From contig JBOGIF010000206.1 of the NCBI GenBank assembly GCA_050742415.1, positions 1 through 27,462 of the forward strand: a DNA stretch of 27,462 nucleotides, given 5' to 3'. This document shows, piece by piece, positions 6,421-13,945 of the stretch (position 1 is its first letter; every line of letters begins with the position of its first letter). Made by a program: the position numbers and the translations under genes. This DNA is from JBOGIF01 sp050742415 (GTDB taxonomy: Bacteria; Actinomycetota; Acidimicrobiia; Acidimicrobiales; AC-14). The notes beneath the pieces were generated by a model. That model did no database searches and was not told where the DNA came from. It saw only the letters and a program-made list of their open reading frames with translations.

Positions 6421-6879
6421 ATGCCCAAGTACGAGTACGCCTGCAAGTCGTGTGGCGAGCACCTCGAAGTGGTGCAGTCGTTCAAGGACGACGCGCTGAC
6501 CGAGTGCCCGGGCTGTGGCGGAACGCTGCGAAAGGTGTTCGGGTCCATCGGCGTGGTGCTGAAGGGCAGCGGCTTCTACCGCAACGACAACCGCTCGTCG
6601 TCGCGCTCCGCGGGCCGCGACGCCGACAAGGCCGCCGCCAAAGCCGACTCCAAGGGGAGCGGCTCTGGCGACAAGTCCTCATCCGACAAGTCGTCCTCCG
6701 AGAAGTCGTCCTCCGAGAGGTCGTCCTCGGACAAGCCTTCTGCCGACAAGGCGTCCGGCGACAAAGCGTCCGGCGACAAGGCGTCCGGCGACAAAGCGTC
6801 TTCGACGAAGTCGTCCTCGGACAAGGGATCGAGCGGCGGTTCCAGGACGTCGGCCGGTGCCGACACCAAGACCGCCTAG
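6421..6879 (+). CDS. FmdB-type zinc-ribbon protein with Lys/Ser pentapeptide tail
   Basis: 152 residues. Residues 1-45 are a typical FmdB/CxxC-CxxC regulatory zinc ribbon: MPKYEYACKSCGEHLEV, then CPGCGG, followed by the usual IGVVLKGSGFYRND. The biochemical role of this family is not settled. What is unusual is the rest: residues 84-138 are eleven tandem pentapeptides of the form (D/E)-K-x-S-x, a highly charged and surely disordered tail resembling DNA- or RNA-binding Lys/Ser tails. ATG at 6421 fits the family N-terminus. GGAGG at 6404-6408 is 12 bases upstream, a long spacing, and an upstream in-frame TTG/CTG-type start cannot be ruled out. FmdB followed by MTA phosphorylase and an SAF gene is a familiar actinobacterial order. 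Confidence 0.88.
   Translation: MPKYEYACKSCGEHLEVVQSFKDDALTECPGCGGTLRKVFGSIGVVLKGSGFYRNDNRSSSRSAGRDADKAAAKADSKGSGSGDKSSSDKSSSEKSSSERSSSDKPSADKASGDKASGDKASGDKASSTKSSSDKGSSGGSRTSAGADTKTA
6670..6834 (+). repeat. Eleven 15-bp tandem repeats coding DKxSx pentads
   Basis: Perfectly phased 15-base units run from 6670 to 6834. The first ones resemble GACAAGTCGTCCTCC. The central four (6745-6804) resemble GACAAGGCGTCCGGC and differ from each other by one to a few bases. Copy number is likely unstable. It lies wholly within the FmdB-type gene. Confidence 0.9.
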
Positions 6880-6909
6880 CCCGTCTGCTCGTCCAGCTCA
6901 GAGCCCCGA

Positions 6910-7728
6910 ATGCGCCTGCCGACCGCGGAGATCGGGATCTTCGGCGGCACCGGCTTCTACCGGTTCGTCGAGGATCTCGACGAGGTGACGGTCCAGACGC
7001 CGTTCGGGCCACCGTCGTCGAAGCTGACCGTGGGTGAGCTCGGTGGCCGGCGAGTCGCCTTCCTGGCTCGGCACGGCGTCGACCACGAGGTTCCCGCCCA
7101 CCGGGTGAACTACCGGGCGAACCTCTGGGCCTTCCGCCGGCTAGGGGTGCGCAGGGTGCTCGCCCCGTGCTCGGTGGGGTCGCTGCAACCGCACCTCGAG
7201 CCCGGTGACTTCGTGGTGTGCGATCAGCTCGTCGACCGCACACGGGGCCGCGACGACACGTTCTTCGCCGGGCCCACCCTGGCTCACGTGTCCTTCGCCG
7301 ACCCCTACTGCCCGGAGCTGCGGGCCGCGGCCCTCGCCGCCGGCCGGGCCGAGGGCATCACCGTGCACGACCGGGGGACCGTGGTGGTCATCCAGGGCCC
7401 GCGCTTCTCGACGCGCGCGGAGTCGCGCTGGTTCTCGGCAGCCGGCTGGGACGTGGTGAACATGACCCAGTACCCCGAGGCGGTCCTCGCCCGGGAGCTG
7501 GGCATGTGCTACTGCGGGGTAGCGCTGGTGACCGACTACGACGCCGGCTTGGAGGGTGCGGTGGCCGGGCGGGGGGCCGTGACCATCGAGACGGTGTTCG
7601 CCGTCCTCGCCCAGAACGTCAGCCGGGTGCAGGCGCTCCTGTCCAGAGCGATTCCTCAGGTGCCGCCGCAACCGGCCTGCGCATGCGCCGCCAGCGCCCC
7701 CGATCCGGGGTCGCTCCCGGCGGATTGA
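6910..7728 (+). CDS. mtnP: S-methyl-5'-thioadenosine phosphorylase
   Basis: 272 residues. The enzyme phosphorolyses methylthioadenosine, a by-product of polyamine and other SAM-using reactions, to adenine and 5-methylthioribose 1-phosphate in the methionine/purine salvage route. Visible family motifs: IGIFGGTGFY (8-17), ARHGVDHEVPAHRVNYRAN (53-71), IQGPRFSTRAES (161-172), NMTQYPEA (184-191) and VTDYD (207-211). The C-terminal 20 or so residues (Pro/Ala-rich with CACAA) are beyond the fold. A methylthioinosine-preferring enzyme is an alternative that sequence reading cannot exclude. It follows the FmdB gene by 30 bases, so it is probably co-transcribed. Confidence 0.92.
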   Translation: MRLPTAEIGIFGGTGFYRFVEDLDEVTVQTPFGPPSSKLTVGELGGRRVAFLARHGVDHEVPAHRVNYRANLWAFRRLGVRRVLAPCSVGSLQPHLEPGDFVVCDQLVDRTRGRDDTFFAGPTLAHVSFADPYCPELRAAALAAGRAEGITVHDRGTVVVIQGPRFSTRAESRWFSAAGWDVVNMTQYPEAVLARELGMCYCGVALVTDYDAGLEGAVAGRGAVTIETVFAVLAQNVSRVQALLSRAIPQVPPQPACACAASAPDPGSLPAD

Positions 7729-7783
7729 GCCGATACCCTCGGCGACAGCACTTCCTCCTCTGAGCGCAGGTCGAATCGCGACC

Positions 7784-7789
7784 AGGAGG
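7784..7789 (+). promoter_or_regulatory. Strong ribosome binding site for the SAF-domain gene
   Basis: AGGAGG five bases before GTG (7795); it fixes the start. Confidence 0.75.
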
Positions 7790-7794
7790 ACCTC

Positions 7795-8463
7795 GTGCAC
7801 ATCCGTCCGTTTCGTTCCCCCCTGTTGTTCTGGACTGCCGCGTCCGTCGTGGCGCTGCTCACCGGTCTCGCTGCGGCCCGGTTCGTCGGCGAGGCCCGCG
7901 CCCAGGCCGTCAGGTACGGAGGGATGAGTCCCGTGGTGGTGGCGGTCAGCCGGGTGGAGCGCGGCGCGGTGGTTGACGAGCCGGCGGTGGCGCTGCGCCT
8001 CGTGCCCGCCTCTCTGGTGCCGCCCGGCGCCCTTTCTCGCATCGGTCAGGCCGTCGGCCGTACCGTCGCCGTCCCGTTGCTGCCCGGTGTGCCAGTGGTA
8101 GCCGACAACCTTGCGCCGGACGGGCTGCGGGGCCTGAGCGCCCTGCTGCCACCGGCCACCCGGGCGGTGGCCGTGCCCCGCGACGACGCCAGCGTGAAGC
8201 TCCAGAAGGGCGACCTGGTCGACGTCCTGGCCATCCTCGACGTCGGCGTGTCCGGCGCCGGTGAGCCCACCGTCGTCCTCGCCGAGGCCGCTCCTGTCCT
8301 CGATGTCGCAGCCCAGTCCGCCACAATCGCGGTGGCGCCCGACGCGGCGGCCGACCTGGCCTACGCCCTCGCCCAGGGCGTGGTGACCCTGGCTGTCACC
8401 GCACCGCCACCAGCGCCAGCACGGCCAGCCCAGCCAGAACCCGGTAGACCACGAACGGGGTGA
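7795..8463 (+). CDS. SAF-domain membrane protein, CpaB/RcpC-like
   Basis: 222 residues. One N-terminal membrane helix (about 10-28) is followed outside the cytoplasm by an SAF domain (about 44-105: VVVAVSRVERGAVV through GRTVAVPLLPGVPVV). A second part (about 120-205) with RAVAVPRDDASVKLQKGDLVDVLA is typical of CpaB/RcpC, the protein that assists the Flp/tight-adherence pilus secretin. Actinobacterial homologues next to FmdB often occur without pilus genes, as here, so their function is uncertain. The GTG start is fixed by AGGAGG five bases upstream. The last 23 codons are Pro/Ala/Arg-rich and overlap the 3' end of uppP on the other strand by 68 bases. Confidence 0.82.
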   Translation: MHIRPFRSPLLFWTAASVVALLTGLAAARFVGEARAQAVRYGGMSPVVVAVSRVERGAVVDEPAVALRLVPASLVPPGALSRIGQAVGRTVAVPLLPGVPVVADNLAPDGLRGLSALLPPATRAVAVPRDDASVKLQKGDLVDVLAILDVGVSGAGEPTVVLAEAAPVLDVAAQSATIAVAPDAAADLAYALAQGVVTLAVTAPPPAPARPAQPEPGRPRTG

Positions 8464-9253
8464 AGGATCGGGTCTTGACCACACGCAGGAGGAACCACAC
8501 CGCGGCGGTGCCGGTCACCGCCGACGCCGCGATCCCGGCCGCGAAGGCGCCGCCCGTGCCCGGGGGAAGGCCGTCGCCGGCCAGCATCTTGGCTCCCTCG
8601 AACAGGCCCGCGCCGAAGATGATGGGCAGGCTCATGAGGAACGAGATCCGGGCAGCGGCGGGACGGTCGAAACCCAGCCACCGCCCGGCGCTGATGGTGA
8701 TTCCCGATCGCGACACGCCTGGCGACAGGGCAGCCGCCTGGCCGATGCCCATCACCAGGGCGTCGCGAAGGCCGAACTCGCTCTCGCCCCGCCGGCCCGG
8801 GGCCCGGTCGGCCACGGCTAGGACCAGGCCGAACACGATGAGCATCACGCCGATGAGCCAGATCTGCCCGAGATGGTCGGCGATGGTCGACTCCAGCACC
8901 GCTCCGACGGTTGCTCCCGGCACCGCCGACAGCAGCAGGAGCCAGGCCAGGCGTTCGTCGGGCGAGCCGACGGCCCGGCTGCGGATCGAGGTGAGCCCGG
9001 CGGCGGCGAGCCGGACCAGGTCGCTGCGGAAGTAGAGGGCCGCCCCGGCAAAGGTGCCGAGGTGCAGCGAGACGTCGAAGCTCCGGTTCAGCTCAGCGTT
9101 GGCCGGGCCGATGAGCTCCTTCCAACCGAACAGCCAGGGCACGAGGATGAGATGCCCGCTGGACGAGATGGGCAGGAACTCCGAGAGGCCCTGGGTTATG
9201 CCCAGGACGATGGCGTGCAGGATCGGGATCTGGCCCGAGTCGGCGGCGATCAC
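8396..9253 (-). CDS. uppP: Undecaprenyl-diphosphatase UppP (BacA)
   Basis: 285 residues, polytopic membrane protein. It dephosphorylates undecaprenyl diphosphate to recycle the lipid carrier for peptidoglycan and other wall polymers and can give bacitracin resistance. The two catalytic signatures are intact: QGLSEFLPISSSGHL (21-35) and SPGVSRSGITISAG (177-190, with the essential Arg182). GTG start (9251-9253), four bases past the tldE stop, so it is the last gene of the hydrolase-tldD-tldE-uppP operon. It ends convergently inside the SAF gene. Confidence 0.95.
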   Translation of the reverse strand: MIAADSGQIPILHAIVLGITQGLSEFLPISSSGHLILVPWLFGWKELIGPANAELNRSFDVSLHLGTFAGAALYFRSDLVRLAAAGLTSIRSRAVGSPDERLAWLLLLSAVPGATVGAVLESTIADHLGQIWLIGVMLIVFGLVLAVADRAPGRRGESEFGLRDALVMGIGQAAALSPGVSRSGITISAGRWLGFDRPAAARISFLMSLPIIFGAGLFEGAKMLAGDGLPPGTGGAFAAGIAASAVTGTAAVWFLLRVVKTRSFTPFVVYRVLAGLAVLALVAVR

Positions 9254-9257
9254 TCCG

Positions 9258-10616
9258 TCAGGAGCCGCTCAGGGTCATGTCGGCGACGACGAGCGTGACC
9301 CCTGCCGCCCCACCGGGAAGCCACTCGACGTCGCCCCCCACCGCGGCCACGTCGAGGAGCATCCGCTCGATCGTGGACGCGATGGTGGCCTCGCGCACCG
9401 GCTCGGCCAGCGCCCCGCCCCTTACCATCAAGCCTTCGACTCCCACCGAGAAGTCGCCGCTCACCGGGTTGACGCCCGAGTGCAGGCCGGTCACCGACTG
9501 GATCAACAGGCCGTCACCAACCTGGGCGACCAGCTCGGGCTGGCCGAGATTGCCCGGCCGAAGAGCGAGGGCGCGGCTGCCGGCTCCCGGTGTGCTCCGG
9601 AACCCGCCCCGTACCGCCGCGCCGTTCGAGGCCAGGCCCGAGCGGCGCGCCGTGTAGTGGTTGTGCAGGAATCCGACGAGCGTGCCGGCGTCGATCAGGG
9701 GATTGTGCCGGCTAGCCAGCCCCTCGGCGTCGATCCGGCCGGCGCCATAGGCCCGAGGATCGGTTGGGTCGTCGACGAGGGTCAGCAACGGCGAGGCGAC
9801 CGCCTCGCCCTCCTTCCCCGCGAACATAGACCGGCGCTTGAGCGCTGCCTCGGCCGACAGGGCGGACGACAGCACCCCGAGGAACCGGGCCGTCACCAGG
9901 GGGTCGAAGAGCACGGTCACCTTGTGGGAAGCCGGCTTGACCGCCCCCAGCATGCGGGTGGCGCGGGTGGCAGCGTCGGCGGCGGCCGAGCCGGTGTCGA
10001 GGTCGTCGGGGTGGCGGGCCACGGACCACCCGTAGCCTGTCCGGGTGCCGCCTCCGTCGCCGGCGAGGGCGTCGGCGTGCACCGAGCACACCGTTCGCCT
10101 CGACTCCCCCCGTATGCCCTCGGTCGACACCACTGCGGAGGCCGACGTGGTGTCGGAGTAACCGGCCGACTCGACGCCCCGCACCCGCGCGTCGGCTGAC
10201 CTCGTGGCCCGTTCCACCTCGAGAGCCAGCGCCACCTTGGCTTCGGGTGCGAAGGCGTCCATGTCGGGCCGGAAGAGGTCGAGGTCGGCGGGCTCTACGC
10301 CGTCGGGCGACGGCAGTCCCAGGAACTCGTCGACGCCGCCGAACGAGGCGTTGTCGCGGGCCTCCAGCAGGGTCTCGAGGATGATGTCGTCGTCGAGCGA
10401 GCCGGCGTAGGCGAAGCCCTGGCGGCCGCCGACCACGACCCGCACGCCGATGCCGGCGGTGTCGGCCGACGAGAGCGACTCGACCTCGCCCCCGAACACC
10501 TTCACCTCGGTGTGCCGGGCCCGGGCCAGGTACGCCTCCACCTGCTCGCCGGGAGCGGCCCGCCCGACCACCCGGTCGGCCAGCTCCAGGAGGTCTCCGC
10601 GCGAAACCCCCCTCAC
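9258..10616 (-). CDS. tldE: TldE/PmbA-type metalloprotease partner
   Basis: About 452 residues, normal for PmbA/TldE. In characterised TldD/TldE pairs, TldE is the non-metal subunit that shapes the proteolytic chamber of the heterodimer acting on unfolded or modified peptides. The core order is present: EVKVFGGEVESLSSADTAGIGVRVVV near the N-terminus, a mid-domain with KVTVLFDPLVTARFLGVLSSAL, and C-terminal VTGLHSGVNPVSGDFSVGVEG. It lacks the HExxxH of TldD, as expected. GTG at 10614-10616 is the most upstream start consistent with the 40-base gap after tldD. That start abuts an 18-base motif shared with another promoter region at 20 kb. Confidence 0.93.
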   Translation of the reverse strand: MRGVSRGDLLELADRVVGRAAPGEQVEAYLARARHTEVKVFGGEVESLSSADTAGIGVRVVVGGRQGFAYAGSLDDDIILETLLEARDNASFGGVDEFLGLPSPDGVEPADLDLFRPDMDAFAPEAKVALALEVERATRSADARVRGVESAGYSDTTSASAVVSTEGIRGESRRTVCSVHADALAGDGGGTRTGYGWSVARHPDDLDTGSAAADAATRATRMLGAVKPASHKVTVLFDPLVTARFLGVLSSALSAEAALKRRSMFAGKEGEAVASPLLTLVDDPTDPRAYGAGRIDAEGLASRHNPLIDAGTLVGFLHNHYTARRSGLASNGAAVRGGFRSTPGAGSRALALRPGNLGQPELVAQVGDGLLIQSVTGLHSGVNPVSGDFSVGVEGLMVRGGALAEPVREATIASTIERMLLDVAAVGGDVEWLPGGAAGVTLVVADMTLSGS

Positions 10617-10633
10617 AGGTGCAATTGCGCGGA
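10616..10633. repeat. 18-base motif, copy 1 (CAGGTGCAATTGCGCGGA)
   Basis: Located immediately upstream of the tldE start. It differs from copy 2 (20006-20023) at one base. The core GCAATTGC is palindromic. It may act as a promoter-proximal element or be chance. Confidence 0.4.
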
Positions 10634-10656
10634 TCGGCGGGGGGTGGGAGTGGTCG

Positions 10657-12048
10657 TCATGCGGCGGCGGTGCCGCCGACCGTCATCGACGCCACCCGCA
10701 GCGTCGGTTGGCCGGCCGACACGGGCACGCCCTGCCCGTCCTTGCCGCACGTGCCGGCCCAGGTGTCGAAGTCGTTGCCCACCGCGTCAATGGCCTTGAG
10801 CACCTCCGGGCCGTTGCCGATGAGGTTGGCCGAGCGCACTGGGGAGGTCACCTCACCGTCCTCGATCAGGTACGCCTCGGTCATGCCGAACACGAAGTCG
10901 CCGGTGGCGGTGTTCACCTGCCCTCCGCCGAGCTGCACGCAGTAGATGCCGTAGGGGGTCTGGGCGATGATCTCCCCGGGGTCCTCGTCGCCGGCGAGGA
11001 CGTAGGTGTTCGTCATCCGGACCATCGGCAGGTGCTGGTAGCTCTGGCGCCTCCCGTTGCCCGACGAGGCGCGACCGCGGTCGCGGGCGCGAACCAGGTC
11101 CCACATGTAATCCGTGAGCTCGCCGTTCTCGATGAGCGTGTTCCGCTGGGCGGGATGTCCTTCGTCGTCGATGGCGTGGGTGCCCCACTCGCGCGCATAG
11201 GCGCCGTCGTCGACCAGGTTCACCAGCGGGCTGGCGACCACCTTGCCGACCTGGTCGCCGAAGACCGACGCCTGGCGGCGGACCAGGTCGGCCTCAAGGC
11301 CGTGGCCGCACGCCTCGTGGAAGAGCACGCCACCCGCGCCCCGCCGCAAGACCACGGGAACGGACCCACTGGGAGCGGGCTGCGCCGAGAGCATGGCTAC
11401 TGCCCGGCGGGCGGCTGTCCTGGCCACCTCGTCCACGTCGACGTCGTCGAACAGCTCGAAACCCACGGTGCCGCCGGGCGCCTCGAAGCCTGTCTGCATC
11501 CCGCCATCGTTGGCCGCCACGCACGAGACCATGAACCGCGTCCGCACCTGGTCGTCGCCGGTGAGGAGCCCGTCGGTGTTGGCCACCATGATGCGGCGCC
11601 GGGAGTCGGCGTACGACGCTGTTACCTGGCGAACGGCGCCGTCGGTCGAACGGGCGGCGTCGTCGGCCCGGGCCAGCAGGTCGACCTTGGCCGCCTTGGC
11701 CACGTCGGCGGGCAGGACCTCGACGTCGTGGGGCCGGCCGGGCGAGGAAGGGCTCAGCGCGACCGTCCGGGTGCCCTCGCCGCCGGCACGCGCCGAGGCC
11801 GCCGCTGCCTCAGCCGCCACCGTGAGGCCGTGCTCGGTCAGGTCCGAGGTGTGGGCGAACCCGGTTGTCTCGCCCCGCACCACCCGGATGCCGGCCCCTC
11901 GGTCGCGGCCCGACGTGAGCTCCTCGACCCGGCCGTCGTCGAAGCGGGCGGACGAGGACTGGCGGTCCTCGGCGAACACCTCGGCGAAGTCGCCGCCGCT
12001 GCGCACGGCGACACTGAGGATGCGGGACATCACGTCGGGGTCGATCAC
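10657..12048 (-). CDS. tldD: TldD metalloprotease
   Basis: 463 residues, the usual length. TldD is the zinc subunit of the TldD/TldE protease, known from microcin B17 leader removal, CcdA degradation and trimming of other peptides. The zinc motif HEACGH is at 244-249 (His244, Glu245, His249). The downstream GTCGKDGQ carries the expected third ligand Cys (about 434). GTG at 12046-12048 overlaps the hydrolase TGA as GTGA, so translation is probably coupled; the longer upstream frame is a shadow of the hydrolase. tldE follows after 40 bases. No modified-peptide precursor gene is visible nearby, so the substrate is unknown. Confidence 0.95.
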   Translation of the reverse strand: MIDPDVMSRILSVAVRSGGDFAEVFAEDRQSSSARFDDGRVEELTSGRDRGAGIRVVRGETTGFAHTSDLTEHGLTVAAEAAAASARAGGEGTRTVALSPSSPGRPHDVEVLPADVAKAAKVDLLARADDAARSTDGAVRQVTASYADSRRRIMVANTDGLLTGDDQVRTRFMVSCVAANDGGMQTGFEAPGGTVGFELFDDVDVDEVARTAARRAVAMLSAQPAPSGSVPVVLRRGAGGVLFHEACGHGLEADLVRRQASVFGDQVGKVVASPLVNLVDDGAYAREWGTHAIDDEGHPAQRNTLIENGELTDYMWDLVRARDRGRASSGNGRRQSYQHLPMVRMTNTYVLAGDEDPGEIIAQTPYGIYCVQLGGGQVNTATGDFVFGMTEAYLIEDGEVTSPVRSANLIGNGPEVLKAIDAVGNDFDTWAGTCGKDGQGVPVSAGQPTLRVASMTVGGTAAA

Positions 12049-12911
12049 GTGTGGGCCCCCGCCTCCACCGGCACGGCATCGACGAATGCCGTGAGCGCGG
12101 CCCACCACGCCTCGGCATCCTCGAACTGCGGGGAGTGGCCCACGCCCCCGATGACCGACAGCGACGCACCGGGTATGGCGGCGGCCAGGCGGCGGCAGTC
12201 GTCCAGCATGGCGCCGTCGAGCTCGCCGACGATGACGGCCGTCGGCAGGTTCACGGCGGTCAGGGCCACGAGCCGGTCGGCGTCGTCGAGGAACCGCGGC
12301 GCGAGCGCCAGCCACAGCTCCGACGACGTGGCGAGCAGCTTCGACTCGGTCCATTCCGCGTATCCGGGGCGGCGCCGGACCAGGCGGTCGAACGACGTCT
12401 CGGGACCCTCGTTGACGGCCCGGTGGGCCTCCAGTGCTCGCGCCAGCCCGGCCATGCCGCTCTGGCTGACGATGGCGGTCCCGAGCTGGACCAGGGCCGG
12501 GTCCAGCCCCTGCACGCGGCCGTGGAATGTCGCCACCAGCCCCATCGCCGCCAGTCGCGACTGGTGATCCAGGGCCAGGCGCTGGGCCAGGGCGCCACCC
12601 ATCGAGTGACCGACGATCGTGAACCGGTCCCAGCCCAGGGCGTCGGCCAGGGCCAGGAGGTCGGTGGTCAGGATCTCGAAGCTGTAGGACTCCTGGCCCG
12701 GAGGATGGTCGCTGGCGCCATGGCCGCGCAGGTCAGGCGAGACGGCGTGCCAACCCCGCTCGGCGAGGGGTTCGAGGAAGTCGGTGAAGTCCTCCTTGGC
12801 GCCCGTGAAGCCGTGGACGAACAGCAGCGGGTAGCCGCCGGCGCCGGCCTCGGCCACCTGGAGGGCGACGTCGCCGATGTCGACCCGGCGGCTGCGCATC
12901 GAGAGCGGCAC
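12045..12911 (-). CDS. Alpha/beta hydrolase
   Basis: 288 residues, a single alpha/beta-hydrolase fold. The oxyanion region is FVHGFTGAKEDF (31-42), followed by SPDLRGHGASD. The nucleophile elbow is GHSMGG with Ser103; the likely acid is Asp232 (GELDGAM) and the base His259 (GGVGHSPQFED). No signal peptide, so cytosolic. The substrate is not deducible; esterase, lactonase or C-C hydrolase are all possible. GTG at 12909-12911 is preferred over ATG at 12899 because TACCCT lies exactly six bases before it, the leaderless spacing also seen at the divergent neighbour. It is the first gene of the tldD-tldE-uppP operon. Confidence 0.88.
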   Translation of the reverse strand: MPLSMRSRRVDIGDVALQVAEAGAGGYPLLFVHGFTGAKEDFTDFLEPLAERGWHAVSPDLRGHGASDHPPGQESYSFEILTTDLLALADALGWDRFTIVGHSMGGALAQRLALDHQSRLAAMGLVATFHGRVQGLDPALVQLGTAIVSQSGMAGLARALEAHRAVNEGPETSFDRLVRRRPGYAEWTESKLLATSSELWLALAPRFLDDADRLVALTAVNLPTAVIVGELDGAMLDDCRRLAAAIPGASLSVIGGVGHSPQFEDAEAWWAALTAFVDAVPVEAGAHT

Positions 12912-12917
12912 GAACCG

Positions 12918-12923
12918 AGGGTA
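12918..12923 (-). promoter_or_regulatory. Candidate leaderless -10 for the hydrolase operon
   Basis: Minus strand TACCCT, six bases before GTG (12911). It lies in the 74-base divergent gap; no clear -35. Confidence 0.4.
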
Positions 12924-12973
12924 GCCCGGTGCGCGGGCCGCTCGGCCGGCCGATGCGCTGGACTCGGACTGCG

Positions 12974-12979
12974 TAGGCT
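12974..12979 (+). promoter_or_regulatory. Candidate leaderless -10 for the flippase-like gene
   Basis: TAGGCT, six bases before GTG (12986), with TG three bases upstream in a near extended -10 arrangement. No Shine-Dalgarno precedes this GTG. Confidence 0.4.
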
Positions 12980-12985
12980 GAGACC

Positions 12986-13945
12986 GTGGGGACCCGCGGG
13001 AAGCTGTTCCTGCTGCTGCGCGTCGGCGCCAGCGGCGGGATGCTGGCACTCCTGCTCTCGCGTCTCGACCTCGCCTCGCTGCTACCCAGCCGCCAGCTCT
13101 CGACACTCACCTGGACGGCGTTGGGCCTGGTCGTGAGCGTGGTCGCCATCGTGCTGTCGAGCCTGCGGTGGCAGCGGGTCCTGCACGTTCTCGACATGCC
13201 CGTCGAGCTGCCGCCTCTGGTGTCGCACTACCTCGCCGGGCAGTTCGTCTCGAACTTCCTGCCAACGACGGTGGGTGGCGACGTGCTGCGGGTGACCAGG
13301 CTCTCGGCCAGCACCGACCAGCGCTCGGTCTGCTTCGCGTCGGTGGTCCTGGAACGGCTCAGCGGCTTCATCGTGCTGCCGCTGCTGACGCTTATTGCAC
13401 TGTTCGCAAACCCCGGTTTGCTGCGTCTCGGCACTGCCAGCCGGCTGGCGCTGGTGCTGTCGGTCACGACCCTCGTGGCCCTGGCGGCCATCGTGGTGGT
13501 CGTCAGCAGCCCCCGCCTGGGGGCCCGGCTGGTGGGCGATACCCGCCTGAGCGGCTTCGCCAGCGCCGTGCATCTGGGCCTCGACCGTGTCCGGCGCAAG
13601 CCGTCGGAGGCGGTGTCGGTCCTGCTGAGTGCCTTCGCCTACCAGCTCTCTTTGGTGTTCGCGGCCTGGGCCGCCGCCCACGCCCTTGGAATCGCGCCAG
13701 TCGGTTGGTCGGTGGCCATGGCCTTTATCCCGGTCGTGGCCATCGCCCAGGTGCTGCCGTTCTCGGTCAACGGCATCGGCCTGCGTGAGGGCACCCTGGT
13801 GCTGCTGCTGGCGCCGCTCGGTGTAAGCAGTGGCAAGGCGGTGGCCTTCGGCCTGTTGCTCTACGGGATGAACCTGACGGTGAGCCTTCTCGGCGCGCCG
13901 GCCTTCGCGGTGGGGGCCCGCCCGGCCAACCAGGCCATCGTTTGA
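12986..13945 (+). CDS. Flippase-like membrane protein (UPF0104 / LPG-synthase TM domain family)
   Basis: 319 residues with about seven or eight hydrophobic helices. Signatures are SLRWQRVL, then HYLAGQFVSNFLPTTVGGDVLR (near 80-101), a VVLERLSGF motif, and late PFSVNGIGLREG. These define the AglD / lysylphosphatidylglycerol-synthase transmembrane family, proposed to move or modify lipid-linked molecules across membranes. There is no catalytic LPG-synthase domain. The GTG start has the leaderless -10 upstream. Its stop overlaps the TTG start of the PAP2-like gene (TTGA at 13942-13945), so the two products are probably made together. Substrate unknown. Confidence 0.85.
   Translation: MGTRGKLFLLLRVGASGGMLALLLSRLDLASLLPSRQLSTLTWTALGLVVSVVAIVLSSLRWQRVLHVLDMPVELPPLVSHYLAGQFVSNFLPTTVGGDVLRVTRLSASTDQRSVCFASVVLERLSGFIVLPLLTLIALFANPGLLRLGTASRLALVLSVTTLVALAAIVVVVSSPRLGARLVGDTRLSGFASAVHLGLDRVRRKPSEAVSVLLSAFAYQLSLVFAAWAAAHALGIAPVGWSVAMAFIPVVAIAQVLPFSVNGIGLREGTLVLLLAPLGVSSGKAVAFGLLLYGMNLTVSLLGAPAFAVGARPANQAIV

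Noticed and set aside
6670..6834. CRISPR-like repetition
   Set aside because: The units are contiguous 15-base coding repeats with no spacers.
7769..7783. GGTCG-AATCG-CGACC inverted repeat before the SAF gene
   Set aside because: Only five pairs, just ahead of the ribosome binding site; expected often in GC-rich DNA.
10450..12567. 705-codon plus-strand frame opposite tldD and the hydrolase
   Set aside because: Shadow; the minus-strand genes have complete active-site motifs.
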